A program made the translations under genes and the position numbers. Below, piece by piece: positions 1 through 6,219 of a stretch of 6,219 nt of DNA. Source of the DNA: an uncultured Actinomycetes bacterium. GTDB taxonomy: Bacteria > Actinomycetota > Acidimicrobiia > Acidimicrobiales > Ilumatobacteraceae. The stretch spans positions 1-6,219 of the forward strand of contig CAIYHK010000092.1 of the NCBI GenBank assembly GCA_903925985.1. The letters run 5' to 3'. Each line of letters opens with the position of its first letter. Positions within the stretch are counted from its first letter, which is position 1. The notes under the pieces are model-generated. The model was not told the origin of the DNA, ran no database searches, and saw nothing but the letters and a program-made list of their open reading frames with translations.

Positions 1-2911
1 ATTCCATTTCGGGGATCGCAATTTCCACATCCGGACCTGGCGCATCGGAATCAACTGAATCAAACAGGCTCATGATGCCCTGGTCGCGCTCGCGGCGTTT
101 GGTTATTGCGGCATCAACAATTGACTCAAATACCATCAACAACCCACGCCGTGGGTGACCGAGAGAATCGAATGCTCCGGCCTTAATCAGTGATTCAAGA
201 GCGCGACGATTCAGAACTTGTTCTGGAACGCGGAACGCAAAGTCATAAAACGATGCGAAGGGTCCGTTTGTGTTGCGTTCCTCGATGAGCTGCTTGACCA
301 GAACCTCGCCCACGTTGCGGATTGCACTAAGCCCGAACGTGATCTGACGCGAACCATCATCTCCTGCCGTGGTGGCGAAGTTGAGCTGCGACTTATTCAC
401 ATCCGGAGTGAGAACTTTCACGCCGTTTGCACGACAGTCCGCCAGATATAGACCCGCTTTGTCGAGTGAACTCTTGACGGAAGTTAAGAGACACGCGAGA
501 TACTCGACTGGGTAGTTGGCCTTCAGGTAAGCGGTTTGATAGGTGATGAGCCCATAGCCAAAGCTGTGTGACTTGTTAAACGCGTAATCGGCGAATTTTT
601 CAATTGTGTCGAATAATTCTTTGCCCAACTTGCCGCCATACCCAACGCGCTCACACCCGGATTCAAATGCGGCACGCTCTTTCTTCATGGCGGCGCGATC
701 TTTCTTGCCGCACGCCTTGCGGAGGTTGTCTGCTTCAGCGAGTGAATAACCAGCAAATTTCTGTGCCACACGCATCATTGACTCTTGGTAGATCATGAGC
801 CCGTAAGTATCGCCAAGCACATCGGCAGCGTCGGGATGGAAGAACTCGACTGGCGCACGATTGTTCTTGCGGTTTGCATAGCCATAGTGCATGTTTTCGC
901 TCATCGGTCCCGGGCGATACAGCGCAATCACAGCCGAGACATCCTCAAACGAGTTCGGCTCAAGCGACCGCAACAACGCACGCATTGGTGGGGACTCCAA
1001 CTGGAAAACTCCGATTGTGTCGCCCCGCGAGAGCAGATCAAAAGTCCGTTGATTATCCAGGGGCACTGTGTCGATATCGAAATTCGGATCCCTCTCGGCA
1101 CGGATGAGTTCGACTGCATCTGTGATCACGTCGAGGTTACGAAGACCGAGAAAGTCCATCTTCAACAGACCGAGGCTTTCGACACCGTGCATTTCAAATT
1201 GAGTGACGATCGGTGCATCCTCAGGATTTTGACCCGTTTCAGCTTTGCGTTGAATCGGCATGTAGTCAGTGACGGGCAGGTCAGTAATCACCACCGCCGC
1301 TGCATGAATACCCACCGACCGCTTCAAGCCTTCAATGCCACGCGCAGTATCGACAATCACCTTCACATCAGGCTCACTGTTGTACAGGTCACGTAGATCT
1401 TTGGCGGCCTGATACCCAGACCGGTACTTCTCATCTTCTTCGAAGCAATATTTGAGTGGCGTGTCCCGACCCATAACCAACGGCGGCATTGCCTTTGCGA
1501 TTTTGTCGCCAAGACCATATGGAAAACCGAGGACGCGTGCCGCATCACGTACAGCGTTACGGGCTTTGATGGTGCCGAAGGTGATGATCTGTGCCACATG
1601 ATCACGGCCGTAACGCTCGGCTGCGTAGCGAATCATCTCGTCGCGATAACGCGAGTCAAAGTCCATGTCGATGTCAGGCATTGACTTGCGGCTTGGGTTC
1701 AAGAAACGCTCAAACAGAAGGTCGTACTTAACGGGGTCGAGTTCAGTAATCCGCAAGCAATACGCCACTGCACAGCCTGCAGCCGAACCACGCCCTGGAC
1801 CGACACGAATCCCGGAGTCCTTGGCGTATTTGATTAGGTCCCAAACAATGAGGAAGTACGAAGCAAAGCCCATGTCAGAGATGACCTTGAGTTCATACGC
1901 AAGGCGTTCCTTCACCGCTTTTGGAATCTTCTCGCCCCAACGCATCTTCGCGCCGAGGTCGGTCAGATGAGTGAGGTATTCGATGTCAGTAGCAAACTCA
2001 GCCGGCAGTGGGAACTTGGGCAACTTTGGCTCACCAAAAACAATCTCAACGTTTGAGCGCTCAGCAATCCACAGCGAACTATCACACGCCTCGGGAATCT
2101 CACGGAACAAGTGACGCATTTCGTGAGCAGCCTTGAGATAGTGCTCGGTGCCGGTGAATTTGAATCGGTTTGGATCAGACCTCAATGCTCCGGTCTGCAC
2201 GCAAAGCAGAGCGTCATGTGCATCAGCATCGTGCTTGTGTGTGTAGTGCGAGTCATTCGTGGCTAACAGCGGTGCGCCAATTTTGCGCGCGAGTTCTATG
2301 AGCAGTGGATTGGTGCGCTGCTGGTCTGGAATCCCGTGATCTTGGATCTCGACGAACAAGTTGTCCTTGCCAAAGATCTCCTGCAGCCTTCCAGCCTTGT
2401 CTAGAGCACCCTTTTCATCACCCTTCAGAAGCGCCTGCAGAACATGCCCACCGAGGCAGCCCGTGGTGGCAATGAGGCCCTCTGAGTGCTGTTGGAGCAG
2501 CTCCCAGTCCATTCGCGGCTGGTAGTAGTACCCTTCCAGAAAGGCTCGACTTGAGAGCTGAATCAGATTGCGGTAACCAGCGTTGTTCTCAGCCAAAAGC
2601 GTGAGGTGGTAGTACAACTTTCCACCGCCCTCGGTATCACCGCCAGCGTCATCAAGTTTTCCGCGACGGGTTGGACGCTCGCTGCGGTGTTCGTGGGCCA
2701 TGTAGCCCTCGGTACCAATGATTGGTTTGATGCCCTGTTCCAAACATTCCCGATAGAAATCGAGCACGCCATACATGTTCCCGTGGTCAGTAATGCCGAT
2801 AGCGGGTTGACCGTCCTTCACGGCCTCGGCAATCACTTCGCTCAGGCGCGAAGCGCCGTCGAGCATCGAGTATTCCGTGTGAACGTGAAGGTGGGTGAAC
2901 GAGTCGCCCAC
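1..2911 (-). CDS. dnaE: DNA polymerase III alpha subunit (DnaE1 type), 3' end outside window
   Basis: Catalytic subunit of the replicative DNA polymerase, extending primed DNA at the fork. The first 970 codons are present; the end of the gene lies beyond the left edge (family length is roughly 1,150-1,200). The N-terminus is a PHP domain (about residues 5-280) with HLHVHTEYS and GITDHGNMYG. All nine metal ligands expected for a proofreading PHP are visible: H9, H11, D18, H43, E68, H102, C152, D220, H222. The palm follows, with catalytic MPDIDMDFD (D413, D415) and KMDFLGL (D586), then the fingers and the start of the clamp-binding region near residue 944. The GTG start at 2911 is preceded by GAAAGG seven bases away, and an in-frame TAG lies just upstream, so no ATG is available. 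I found no internal stop in the parts I translated. The preceding gene pafE ends 96 bases upstream. Identification is very sure; the exact start is fairly sure. Confidence 0.97.
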   Translation of the reverse strand, partial: MGDSFTHLHVHTEYSMLDGASRLSEVIAEAVKDGQPAIGITDHGNMYGVLDFYRECLEQGIKPIIGTEGYMAHEHRSERPTRRGKLDDAGGDTEGGGKLYYHLTLLAENNAGYRNLIQLSSRAFLEGYYYQPRMDWELLQQHSEGLIATTGCLGGHVLQALLKGDEKGALDKAGRLQEIFGKDNLFVEIQDHGIPDQQRTNPLLIELARKIGAPLLATNDSHYTHKHDADAHDALLCVQTGALRSDPNRFKFTGTEHYLKAAHEMRHLFREIPEACDSSLWIAERSNVEIVFGEPKLPKFPLPAEFATDIEYLTHLTDLGAKMRWGEKIPKAVKERLAYELKVISDMGFASYFLIVWDLIKYAKDSGIRVGPGRGSAAGCAVAYCLRITELDPVKYDLLFERFLNPSRKSMPDIDMDFDSRYRDEMIRYAAERYGRDHVAQIITFGTIKARNAVRDAARVLGFPYGLGDKIAKAMPPLVMGRDTPLKYCFEEDEKYRSGYQAAKDLRDLYNSEPDVKVIVDTARGIEGLKRSVGIHAAAVVITDLPVTDYMPIQRKAETGQNPEDAPIVTQFEMHGVESLGLLKMDFLGLRNLDVITDAVELIRAERDPNFDIDTVPLDNQRTFDLLSRGDTIGVFQLESPPMRALLRSLEPNSFEDVSAVIALYRPGPMSENMHYGYANRKNNRAPVEFFHPDAADVLGDTYGLMIYQESMMRVAQKFAGYSLAEADNLRKACGKKDRAAMKKERAAFESGCERVGYGGKLGKELFDTIEKFADYAFNKSHSFGYGLITYQTAYLKANYPVEYLACLLTSVKSSLDKAGLYLADCRANGVKVLTPDVNKSQLNFATTAGDDGSRQITFGLSAIRNVGEVLVKQLIEERNTNGPFASFYDFAFRVPEQVLNRRALESLIKAGAFDSLGHPRRGLLMVFESIVDAAITKRRERDQGIMSLFDSVDSDAPGPDVEIAIPEME

Positions 2912-2918
2912 GAGAATG

Positions 2919-2924
2919 CCTTTC
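2919..2924 (-). promoter_or_regulatory. Shine-Dalgarno site of dnaE
   Basis: GAAAGG on the minus strand, seven bases before the GTG start. It decides the start, because the only other usable in-frame codon after the upstream TAG is a CTG that lies within this region. Confidence 0.6.
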
Positions 2925-3007
2925 AGTCGAAACTAGGAATCCGAAAATACCAGCACCATGTGACACTCATGTGCGTTTCACGGAATGATTTTTCAGAACC
3001 CGAGTGC

Positions 3008-3508
3008 TCAGATGTAGGTGCCCGGACGCTCGCCCATACGGGGGTCTGGTCCGCCCATCCCCTGGGGAATTTGGCGCATCTGCTGGAGTTGTTGCTGTGC
3101 TGCGAGTTGCTGCGCAAAAAGTGTGGCTTGAATGCCGTGAAAGAGTCCCTCCAACCAGCCGACTAACTGCGCTTTCGCAATTCTCAACTCGGAGTCAGAT
3201 GGAATTTCACCTTCCTTGAAAGGCAGTGTCAACGTCTGGAGTTCTTCTTGCAGGTCCGGTGAGATCGCATCGGCAAGTTCAACAATTGAGCGCTCGTAAA
3301 TTTCTGCGAGTCGTTCACGGGTGGCATCGTCCAGCGTGGTGTTACGAACTTCTTCTAGCAACTGGCGAATCATCGAGCCAATCCGCATCACCTTGGCGGG
3401 TTCGGTGACTTGTTCTTCATCTCCAGCCCCAACTTCTGGGGCGATGAGTTCACCTTTACGAACGTTCTCGGCGGCGTTGGATGGCTGGATTGGATCCTGG
3501 TTACTCAA
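3008..3508 (-). CDS. pafE: Bacterial proteasome activator PafE/Bpa (DUF2587)
   Basis: Ring-forming activator that docks on the 20S proteasome, opens its gate and lets unfolded proteins be degraded without ATP; in Mycobacterium tuberculosis the family member is Rv3780. The protein is 166 residues, close to the 174 of that homologue. Residues 1-36 are acidic and low in complexity, as expected for a disordered N-terminus. The helical core begins at PAKVMRIGSMIRQLLEEV (37-54) and includes the family signatures LTLPF, SELRIAKAQLVGWLEGLFHGIQ and a Gln-rich helix (AAQQQLQQMRQ). The C-terminus is GTYI, against GQYL in M. tuberculosis; the penultimate Tyr needed for docking is kept. The TTG start at 3508 is chosen because AAGGAG lies five bases upstream and an earlier in-frame ATG at 3559 would overlap the phosphatase gene. 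The gene lies 22 bases after the phosphatase stop and 96 bases before dnaE, so it is probably cotranscribed with the phosphatase. Confidence 0.94.
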   Translation of the reverse strand: MSNQDPIQPSNAAENVRKGELIAPEVGAGDEEQVTEPAKVMRIGSMIRQLLEEVRNTTLDDATRERLAEIYERSIVELADAISPDLQEELQTLTLPFKEGEIPSDSELRIAKAQLVGWLEGLFHGIQATLFAQQLAAQQQLQQMRQIPQGMGGPDPRMGERPGTYI

Positions 3509-3513
3509 TGCGT

Positions 3514-3519
3514 CTCCTT
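3514..3519 (-). promoter_or_regulatory. Shine-Dalgarno site of pafE
   Basis: A full AAGGAG on the minus strand, five bases before a TTG codon. It is the strongest ribosome binding site in the window and fixes the pafE start at TTG rather than at the upstream ATG at 3559. Confidence 0.8.
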
Positions 3520-3530
3520 GCAAGTGCGAT

Positions 3531-4640
3531 TCAGGCGGTAGCGCTAAGTAACGGTACAAGCATCTCGTCAGGGGTCAACGACCCGTGACGGCATACGAGT
3601 CTGAATGGACCATTTTCCTCGGGGTCGTCAAAAGTCACGTTGGTCCTGGCCACCAGCGCAACATCACCTAGGCGCGCCTGATGAATAGATGGCATGTTTT
3701 TACCCATCCAGCCCTCATCGACCACTTGCTCCCTGGATACCACCCATGCGCGGTCGCCATAGCGTTGCGCAGCGGCCAGCAGTGCGTCGGCGGTGCCTTG
3801 CTTGGCGTGGAGCCAACGAAATCGCCCCTCACCAGATTGTGCGCGAACAAGATTCAAAACATCGTCGTCAAGGCTGACAACCGCTTCACCAACGGTCACT
3901 TGTCCATGATCTGCGGTGACAAACAATCGAGCACCAGCGGGTAACACCGAGATGATGTCGGCCACTAATCGATCAGCTGTGCGCAGCTCCGCATCGTAGA
4001 AATCACCAAAGCCTTTTTCGTGAGCAACGCTGTCAACACCGTCGTAATACGCGTAGACAAATTCCTGCCCTTGTCGCAACTGTTCACCGACATGAACGGC
4101 GATTGACGAGATCTTGCGCCAACCGATCTGCGTGGTGCCACGGAGATGCGCGATGGTAAATCCTGTCTCGGCAAATTCCGATCGGGAGATCACTGGAATC
4201 TTTGTACCCATGAAAGGTGGGCAGGGCTGCACCTGCGCGGGTGGTTGTGAAGCGCGCAGATCACCCTGGCGATCGTGCCAACGCAACACATTCATCACAC
4301 CGCCACCGAGTTCCATCCGATAGCCAAGTAATCCGTGCTCTGAAGGCGATGCCCCAGTGGTGATTGAAGTGAGGCCAGCAGCCGTGGTTGTTGGCGCGAT
4401 GCTCGTGACACATTGTGCGCTCATTGCACTCATTGTGGGTGTTATGGCTTTACGTGCTTGGAGCTGATTCCAGCCAAGACCATCAATTACTAGGAGAACT
4501 GTTGGGGCACGCGAAGCCCCGGTCCAGCCACTCCCATATCCAAGGAGATCAGGCACGATGCCACTCAATCCCCCGTCGCCGTAGGCAGGCAGGGTCGGCG
4601 AGTCAACGATTTGTTTGACCCCTGCATCGGAAACTTCCAC
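3531..4640 (-). CDS. Alkaline-phosphatase-superfamily protein (type I phosphodiesterase / nucleotide pyrophosphatase family)
   Basis: Two-metal phosphohydrolase of the alkaline phosphatase superfamily; the substrate cannot be read from the sequence. Numbering from the GTG at 4640 (369 residues), the metal and nucleophile motifs appear in the usual order: VIDGLG with D53, PTTTAAGLTSI with probable nucleophile T86, YDGVDSVAH with D203 and H207, TADHGQ with D244 and H245, and CRHGSL with H352. I see no signal peptide or membrane segment, so it should be cytosolic. The N-terminal LPAYGDGGLSGIVPDLL resembles the start of actinobacterial homologues. The start is uncertain: a TTG at 4670 would add ten residues (HKHRWWTIA) but reaches into the divergent promoter region, and neither codon has a good Shine-Dalgarno. 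It is followed by pafE after 22 bases and faces the Rrf2 gene head to head, so that regulator may control it. Family call is sure; function is open. Confidence 0.9.
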   Translation of the reverse strand: MEVSDAGVKQIVDSPTLPAYGDGGLSGIVPDLLGYGSGWTGASRAPTVLLVIDGLGWNQLQARKAITPTMSAMSAQCVTSIAPTTTAAGLTSITTGASPSEHGLLGYRMELGGGVMNVLRWHDRQGDLRASQPPAQVQPCPPFMGTKIPVISRSEFAETGFTIAHLRGTTQIGWRKISSIAVHVGEQLRQGQEFVYAYYDGVDSVAHEKGFGDFYDAELRTADRLVADIISVLPAGARLFVTADHGQVTVGEAVVSLDDDVLNLVRAQSGEGRFRWLHAKQGTADALLAAAQRYGDRAWVVSREQVVDEGWMGKNMPSIHQARLGDVALVARTNVTFDDPEENGPFRLVCRHGSLTPDEMLVPLLSATA

Positions 4641-4678
4641 CGCGATAGTCCACCACCGATGCTTATGCAATGCAATTG

Positions 4679-4708
4679 TTTACCCAGAGTGTCCTTGGCA
4701 CCTACGCT
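4679..4708 (+). promoter_or_regulatory. Candidate promoter of the Rrf2 gene, probably leaderless
   Basis: TTTACC (4679-4684) is a possible -35 and TACGCT (4703-4708) a possible -10 of the TANNNT type, with an 18-base spacer. The -10 ends six bases before the GTG at 4715, so transcription would begin at or next to the start codon. This matches the leaderless arrangement common in actinobacteria and the lack of a Shine-Dalgarno before this gene. It is inferred from pattern only. Confidence 0.4.
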
Positions 4709-4714
4709 GGGCGT

Positions 4715-5167
4715 GTGCGTGTGTCGACCCGAGGTGATTATGCATGCAGAGCCCTGTTGTCTCTCGCTTTGCATCAAGAAGCGTCGGGCCCAACCAGTGT
4801 CCGCGATATCGCCGAGCGCACGGGCCTCCCGCAGCCGTACCTTGAGCAGATTCTTCTAGCCCTAAAAGGCGCAGGGCTGGTGAAGAGCAAACGTGGTGTC
4901 GGTGGCGGTTATGTTCTCTCACGACCCGCATCAGAGATTCGACTCTCCGAGGTGATTTCCGCCGTTGATGGCCCCATCACTCTTGGTGATTTTGGTCAGC
5001 CCCACACTGATGGCTCCTGCGACCACGAGGGCCAATGTGTTCTGCTTGCGATTTGGAATCTTGCTGGTGATCACATGCGCAAACATCTTGAGTCATACAC
5101 ACTTGACGACATCGCGAATGCCGCACGCGGCACCGCGGCATGGCCAGACTCTTCAACTCTTCACTGA
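4715..5167 (+). CDS. Rrf2-family transcriptional regulator
   Basis: Winged-helix DNA-binding regulator of the Rrf2 family (IscR, NsrR, RsrR, CymR), whose members often sense iron-sulfur status, nitric oxide or redox state. From the GTG at 4715 the protein has 150 residues. It opens with VRVSTRGDYACRAL, the usual family N-terminus, which is why this start is preferred over an in-frame ATG at 4670 adding 15 residues. The helix-turn-helix and wing span about residues 27-69 (VRDIAERTGLPQPYLEQIL, then KSKRGVGGGYVLS). The sensor region has only two cysteines, C102 and C108, spaced CX5C. They align with the last two of the three IscR cluster cysteines; the first Cys and the IscR cluster His are not at the expected positions, though H97 lies near the first. 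An extra C11 sits in the first helix. It is the only plus-strand gene and is divergent from the phosphatase, so autoregulation and control of that gene are plausible. It ends overlapping rluD by seven bases. Confidence 0.93.
   Translation: MRVSTRGDYACRALLSLALHQEASGPTSVRDIAERTGLPQPYLEQILLALKGAGLVKSKRGVGGGYVLSRPASEIRLSEVISAVDGPITLGDFGQPHTDGSCDHEGQCVLLAIWNLAGDHMRKHLESYTLDDIANAARGTAAWPDSSTLH
5118..5141. repeat. Perfect 7-bp inverted repeat in the 3' end of the Rrf2 gene
   Basis: ATGCCGC (5118-5124) and GCGGCAT (5135-5141) form a perfect seven-base stem with a ten-base loop, 23 bases before the Rrf2 stop codon. No T-run follows on either strand, so it is not a standard intrinsic terminator. It could slow or end transcription between the convergent genes, or simply be coding sequence rich in GC codons. 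Confidence 0.5.
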
Positions 5168-6123
5168 AGATCCACCGCTACGAACTCTGGTTCGAGCAGT
5201 TTCAAGAGTTTTTCAAAGTCACTCGGCAGCGGGGCCGTAAACGACATTTCGTCACCCGTGGTCGGATGCTCAAAAGCAAGCACCGCAGCGTGTAGTGCCG
5301 GGCGCGGAAACTTGAGGCCTTCACGAACCCCCTTATAGGTGCCATCGCCAATTACTGGGTGCCCAATAGCTCCAAGGTGAACACGTATCTGGTGCGTGCG
5401 ACCAGTCTCCAGATCGCAACGCACAAGTGCGCAACTGATCGGTTCCGCAAACTCCTGCAAAACTTCGTACTGCGTACGTGCAAAGCGTCCACTTACGGAC
5501 ACAGCCATTCGCAAAGGATCCCGTTGATCGCGGCCAATTGGTGCATCGATAACGCCTGATTTTGAGTCGGGAACACCCGCCACGAGTGCGAGATAAGTGC
5601 GTCGAACTTGATGTGTCGAGAGCATCTCAACCAAGTGTTCATAGGCATGATCCGTACGCGCAACCATCATCAATCCCGAAGTACCGGAGTCCAGACGGTG
5701 CACAATTCCAGGGCGATTTTGTTCACCGACGGAAGCGATTTCGGGAAATCGAGCCAGAAGACCATTGACAAGCGTGCGATCTGGATTTCCGGCACCCGGA
5801 TGAACCACCAAACCTGCGGACTTGTTGATGACGATTACATCATCATCGGAATAGACAACCGCTACTTCAATTGACGCATCGGGTTGCGGAAGTACTTCAC
5901 CAGGGAGATACGAAAGATCCACGCGAACGATTTGTCCTTCACTGAGACGAATCTTTCCAGAGGTCTCCACTGCCCCATCTACCGAAACCCCACCGGCAGA
6001 AACCATCGTGGCAGCCACTGAGCGCGACACATCAGCCATCAACGAAACGATGCGATCAACTCGTTCGTTGTCCAGCGAGGCCGGAATCTGGTCTTCGACT
6101 ACTTGATTTGAAATATCAGACAT
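5161..6123 (-). CDS. rluD: RluA/RluD-family 23S rRNA pseudouridine synthase
   Basis: Converts uridines in rRNA to pseudouridine; the closest named family is RluD, which in E. coli modifies helix 69 of 23S rRNA. The protein has 320 residues, near the 326 of E. coli RluD. An S4 RNA-binding domain occupies about residues 15-75 (ERVDRIVSLMADVSRSVAA and following). The catalytic domain has GIVHRLDSGTSGL with catalytic D145, preceded by VINKSAGLVVHPGAG, and later ETGRTHQIRVHL (239-250) and GHPVIGDGTYKG. The ATG at 6123 is chosen because it overlaps the lspA stop as ATGTCTGA, a translational-coupling arrangement. A longer reading from 6159 adds 12 residues that lie inside lspA and have no homology signal. 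The lspA-rluD order is usual in actinobacteria. The 3' end overlaps the convergent Rrf2 gene by seven bases. The exact target uridines cannot be read from sequence. Confidence 0.95.
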   Translation of the reverse strand: MSDISNQVVEDQIPASLDNERVDRIVSLMADVSRSVAATMVSAGGVSVDGAVETSGKIRLSEGQIVRVDLSYLPGEVLPQPDASIEVAVVYSDDDVIVINKSAGLVVHPGAGNPDRTLVNGLLARFPEIASVGEQNRPGIVHRLDSGTSGLMMVARTDHAYEHLVEMLSTHQVRRTYLALVAGVPDSKSGVIDAPIGRDQRDPLRMAVSVSGRFARTQYEVLQEFAEPISCALVRCDLETGRTHQIRVHLGAIGHPVIGDGTYKGVREGLKFPRPALHAAVLAFEHPTTGDEMSFTAPLPSDFEKLLKLLEPEFVAVDLQ

Positions 6124-6219
6124 CGGAAACTTCTGGCTTTCTTGCAAAGACCGAGGCAAGGAACATGAGAATCACGCCAACGGTGACGGCCGAATCAGCG
6201 ACGTTGAAAACCGGCCACC
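6116..6219 (-). CDS. lspA: Signal peptidase II (prolipoprotein signal peptidase), C-terminal part only
   Basis: Membrane aspartyl protease that removes signal peptides from lipidated prolipoproteins. Only the last 33 codons are in the window; the rest lies beyond the right edge. They begin WPVFNVADSAVTVGVI, which is the conserved block holding one of the two catalytic aspartates (the Asp of FNVADS). The hydrophobic run VTVGVILMFLASVF fits the last transmembrane helix, followed by a short polar cytosolic tail (ARKPEVSDV). The stop codon overlaps the rluD start by eight bases, so the two are probably one operon. The short fragment is distinctive enough for a confident call. Confidence 0.93.
   Translation of the reverse strand, partial: WPVFNVADSAVTVGVILMFLASVFARKPEVSDV

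Noticed and set aside
785..1396. A 203-codon open frame on the plus strand
   Set aside because: It lies wholly antisense to the conserved palm-domain part of dnaE, shows no recognisable motif and has a composition expected from the reverse of that gene.
2606..3166. A 186-codon open frame on the plus strand crossing the dnaE-pafE gap
   Set aside because: It is antisense to the dnaE PHP domain and the pafE C-terminus, both clearly real, and has no family signature of its own.
3509..3559. A 17-codon N-terminal extension of pafE (ATG at 3559)
   Set aside because: It would overlap the end of the phosphatase gene by 29 bases and would place the strong AAGGAG inside the coding region; the TTG right after that site fits better.
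4670..4714. A 15-codon N-terminal extension of the Rrf2 gene (ATG at 4670)
   Set aside because: The family starts with M-x-x-S/T-T-R-G-x-Y-A, which matches the GTG at 4715; the upstream part looks like promoter sequence.
5118..5160. Intrinsic terminator formed by the hairpin at the end of the Rrf2 gene
   Set aside because: The stem is good but no T-run follows on either strand, so it is reported only as an inverted repeat.
6124..6159. A 12-codon N-terminal extension of rluD (ATG at 6159)
   Set aside because: It lies inside the lspA coding frame, and the ATG at 6123 gives the typical overlap with the lspA stop and a normal RluD length.
1..6219. Mobile element, CRISPR array, tRNA or rRNA genes, defence or secondary-metabolite system
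   Set aside because: All sequence is accounted for by housekeeping or regulatory genes and short spacers; no transposase, integrase, regular repeat array or structured RNA gene was seen.

Overview
The window is a densely coding piece of a bacterial chromosome, most likely from an actinobacterium (Actinomycetota) of moderate G+C. Two points support this. It carries a bacterial proteasome activator (PafE/Bpa), a family tied to the actinobacterial 20S proteasome. It also has a DnaE1-type replicative polymerase, and the neighbourhood lspA - rluD - ... - dnaE resembles the order known in Mycobacterium and relatives. The sequence alone does not fix the lineage further. No gene-free stretch reaches 300 bases.

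Layout from left to right: (1) dnaE on the minus strand fills the first 2.9 kb and runs off the left edge; its PHP and catalytic residues are intact. (2) pafE lies 96 bases upstream of dnaE on the same strand, with a clear Shine-Dalgarno and a TTG start. (3) A cytosolic alkaline-phosphatase-superfamily (type I phosphodiesterase/nucleotide pyrophosphatase) gene lies 22 bases upstream of pafE. (4) A short divergent promoter region follows. (5) An Rrf2-family regulator is the only plus-strand gene. (6) rluD, a 23S rRNA pseudouridine synthase on the minus strand, overlaps the regulator tail-to-tail by 7 bases. (7) The 3' end of lspA (signal peptidase II) overlaps the rluD start by 8 bases and runs off the right edge.

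The minus-strand genes fall into two groups, lspA-rluD and phosphatase-pafE-dnaE, separated by the opposing regulator. The phosphatase and pafE probably share a transcript; dnaE may be read from it or from its own promoter in the 96-base gap. The content is mainly housekeeping: replication, ATP-independent proteasomal degradation, ribosome modification and lipoprotein processing. I see no mobile element, CRISPR array, RNA gene or clear novel system. The points most worth following up are the placement and altered tail of the proteasome activator, the phosphatase of unknown substrate beside it, the reduced cysteine set of the Rrf2 protein, a probable leaderless promoter, and a shifted clamp-binding motif in DnaE.
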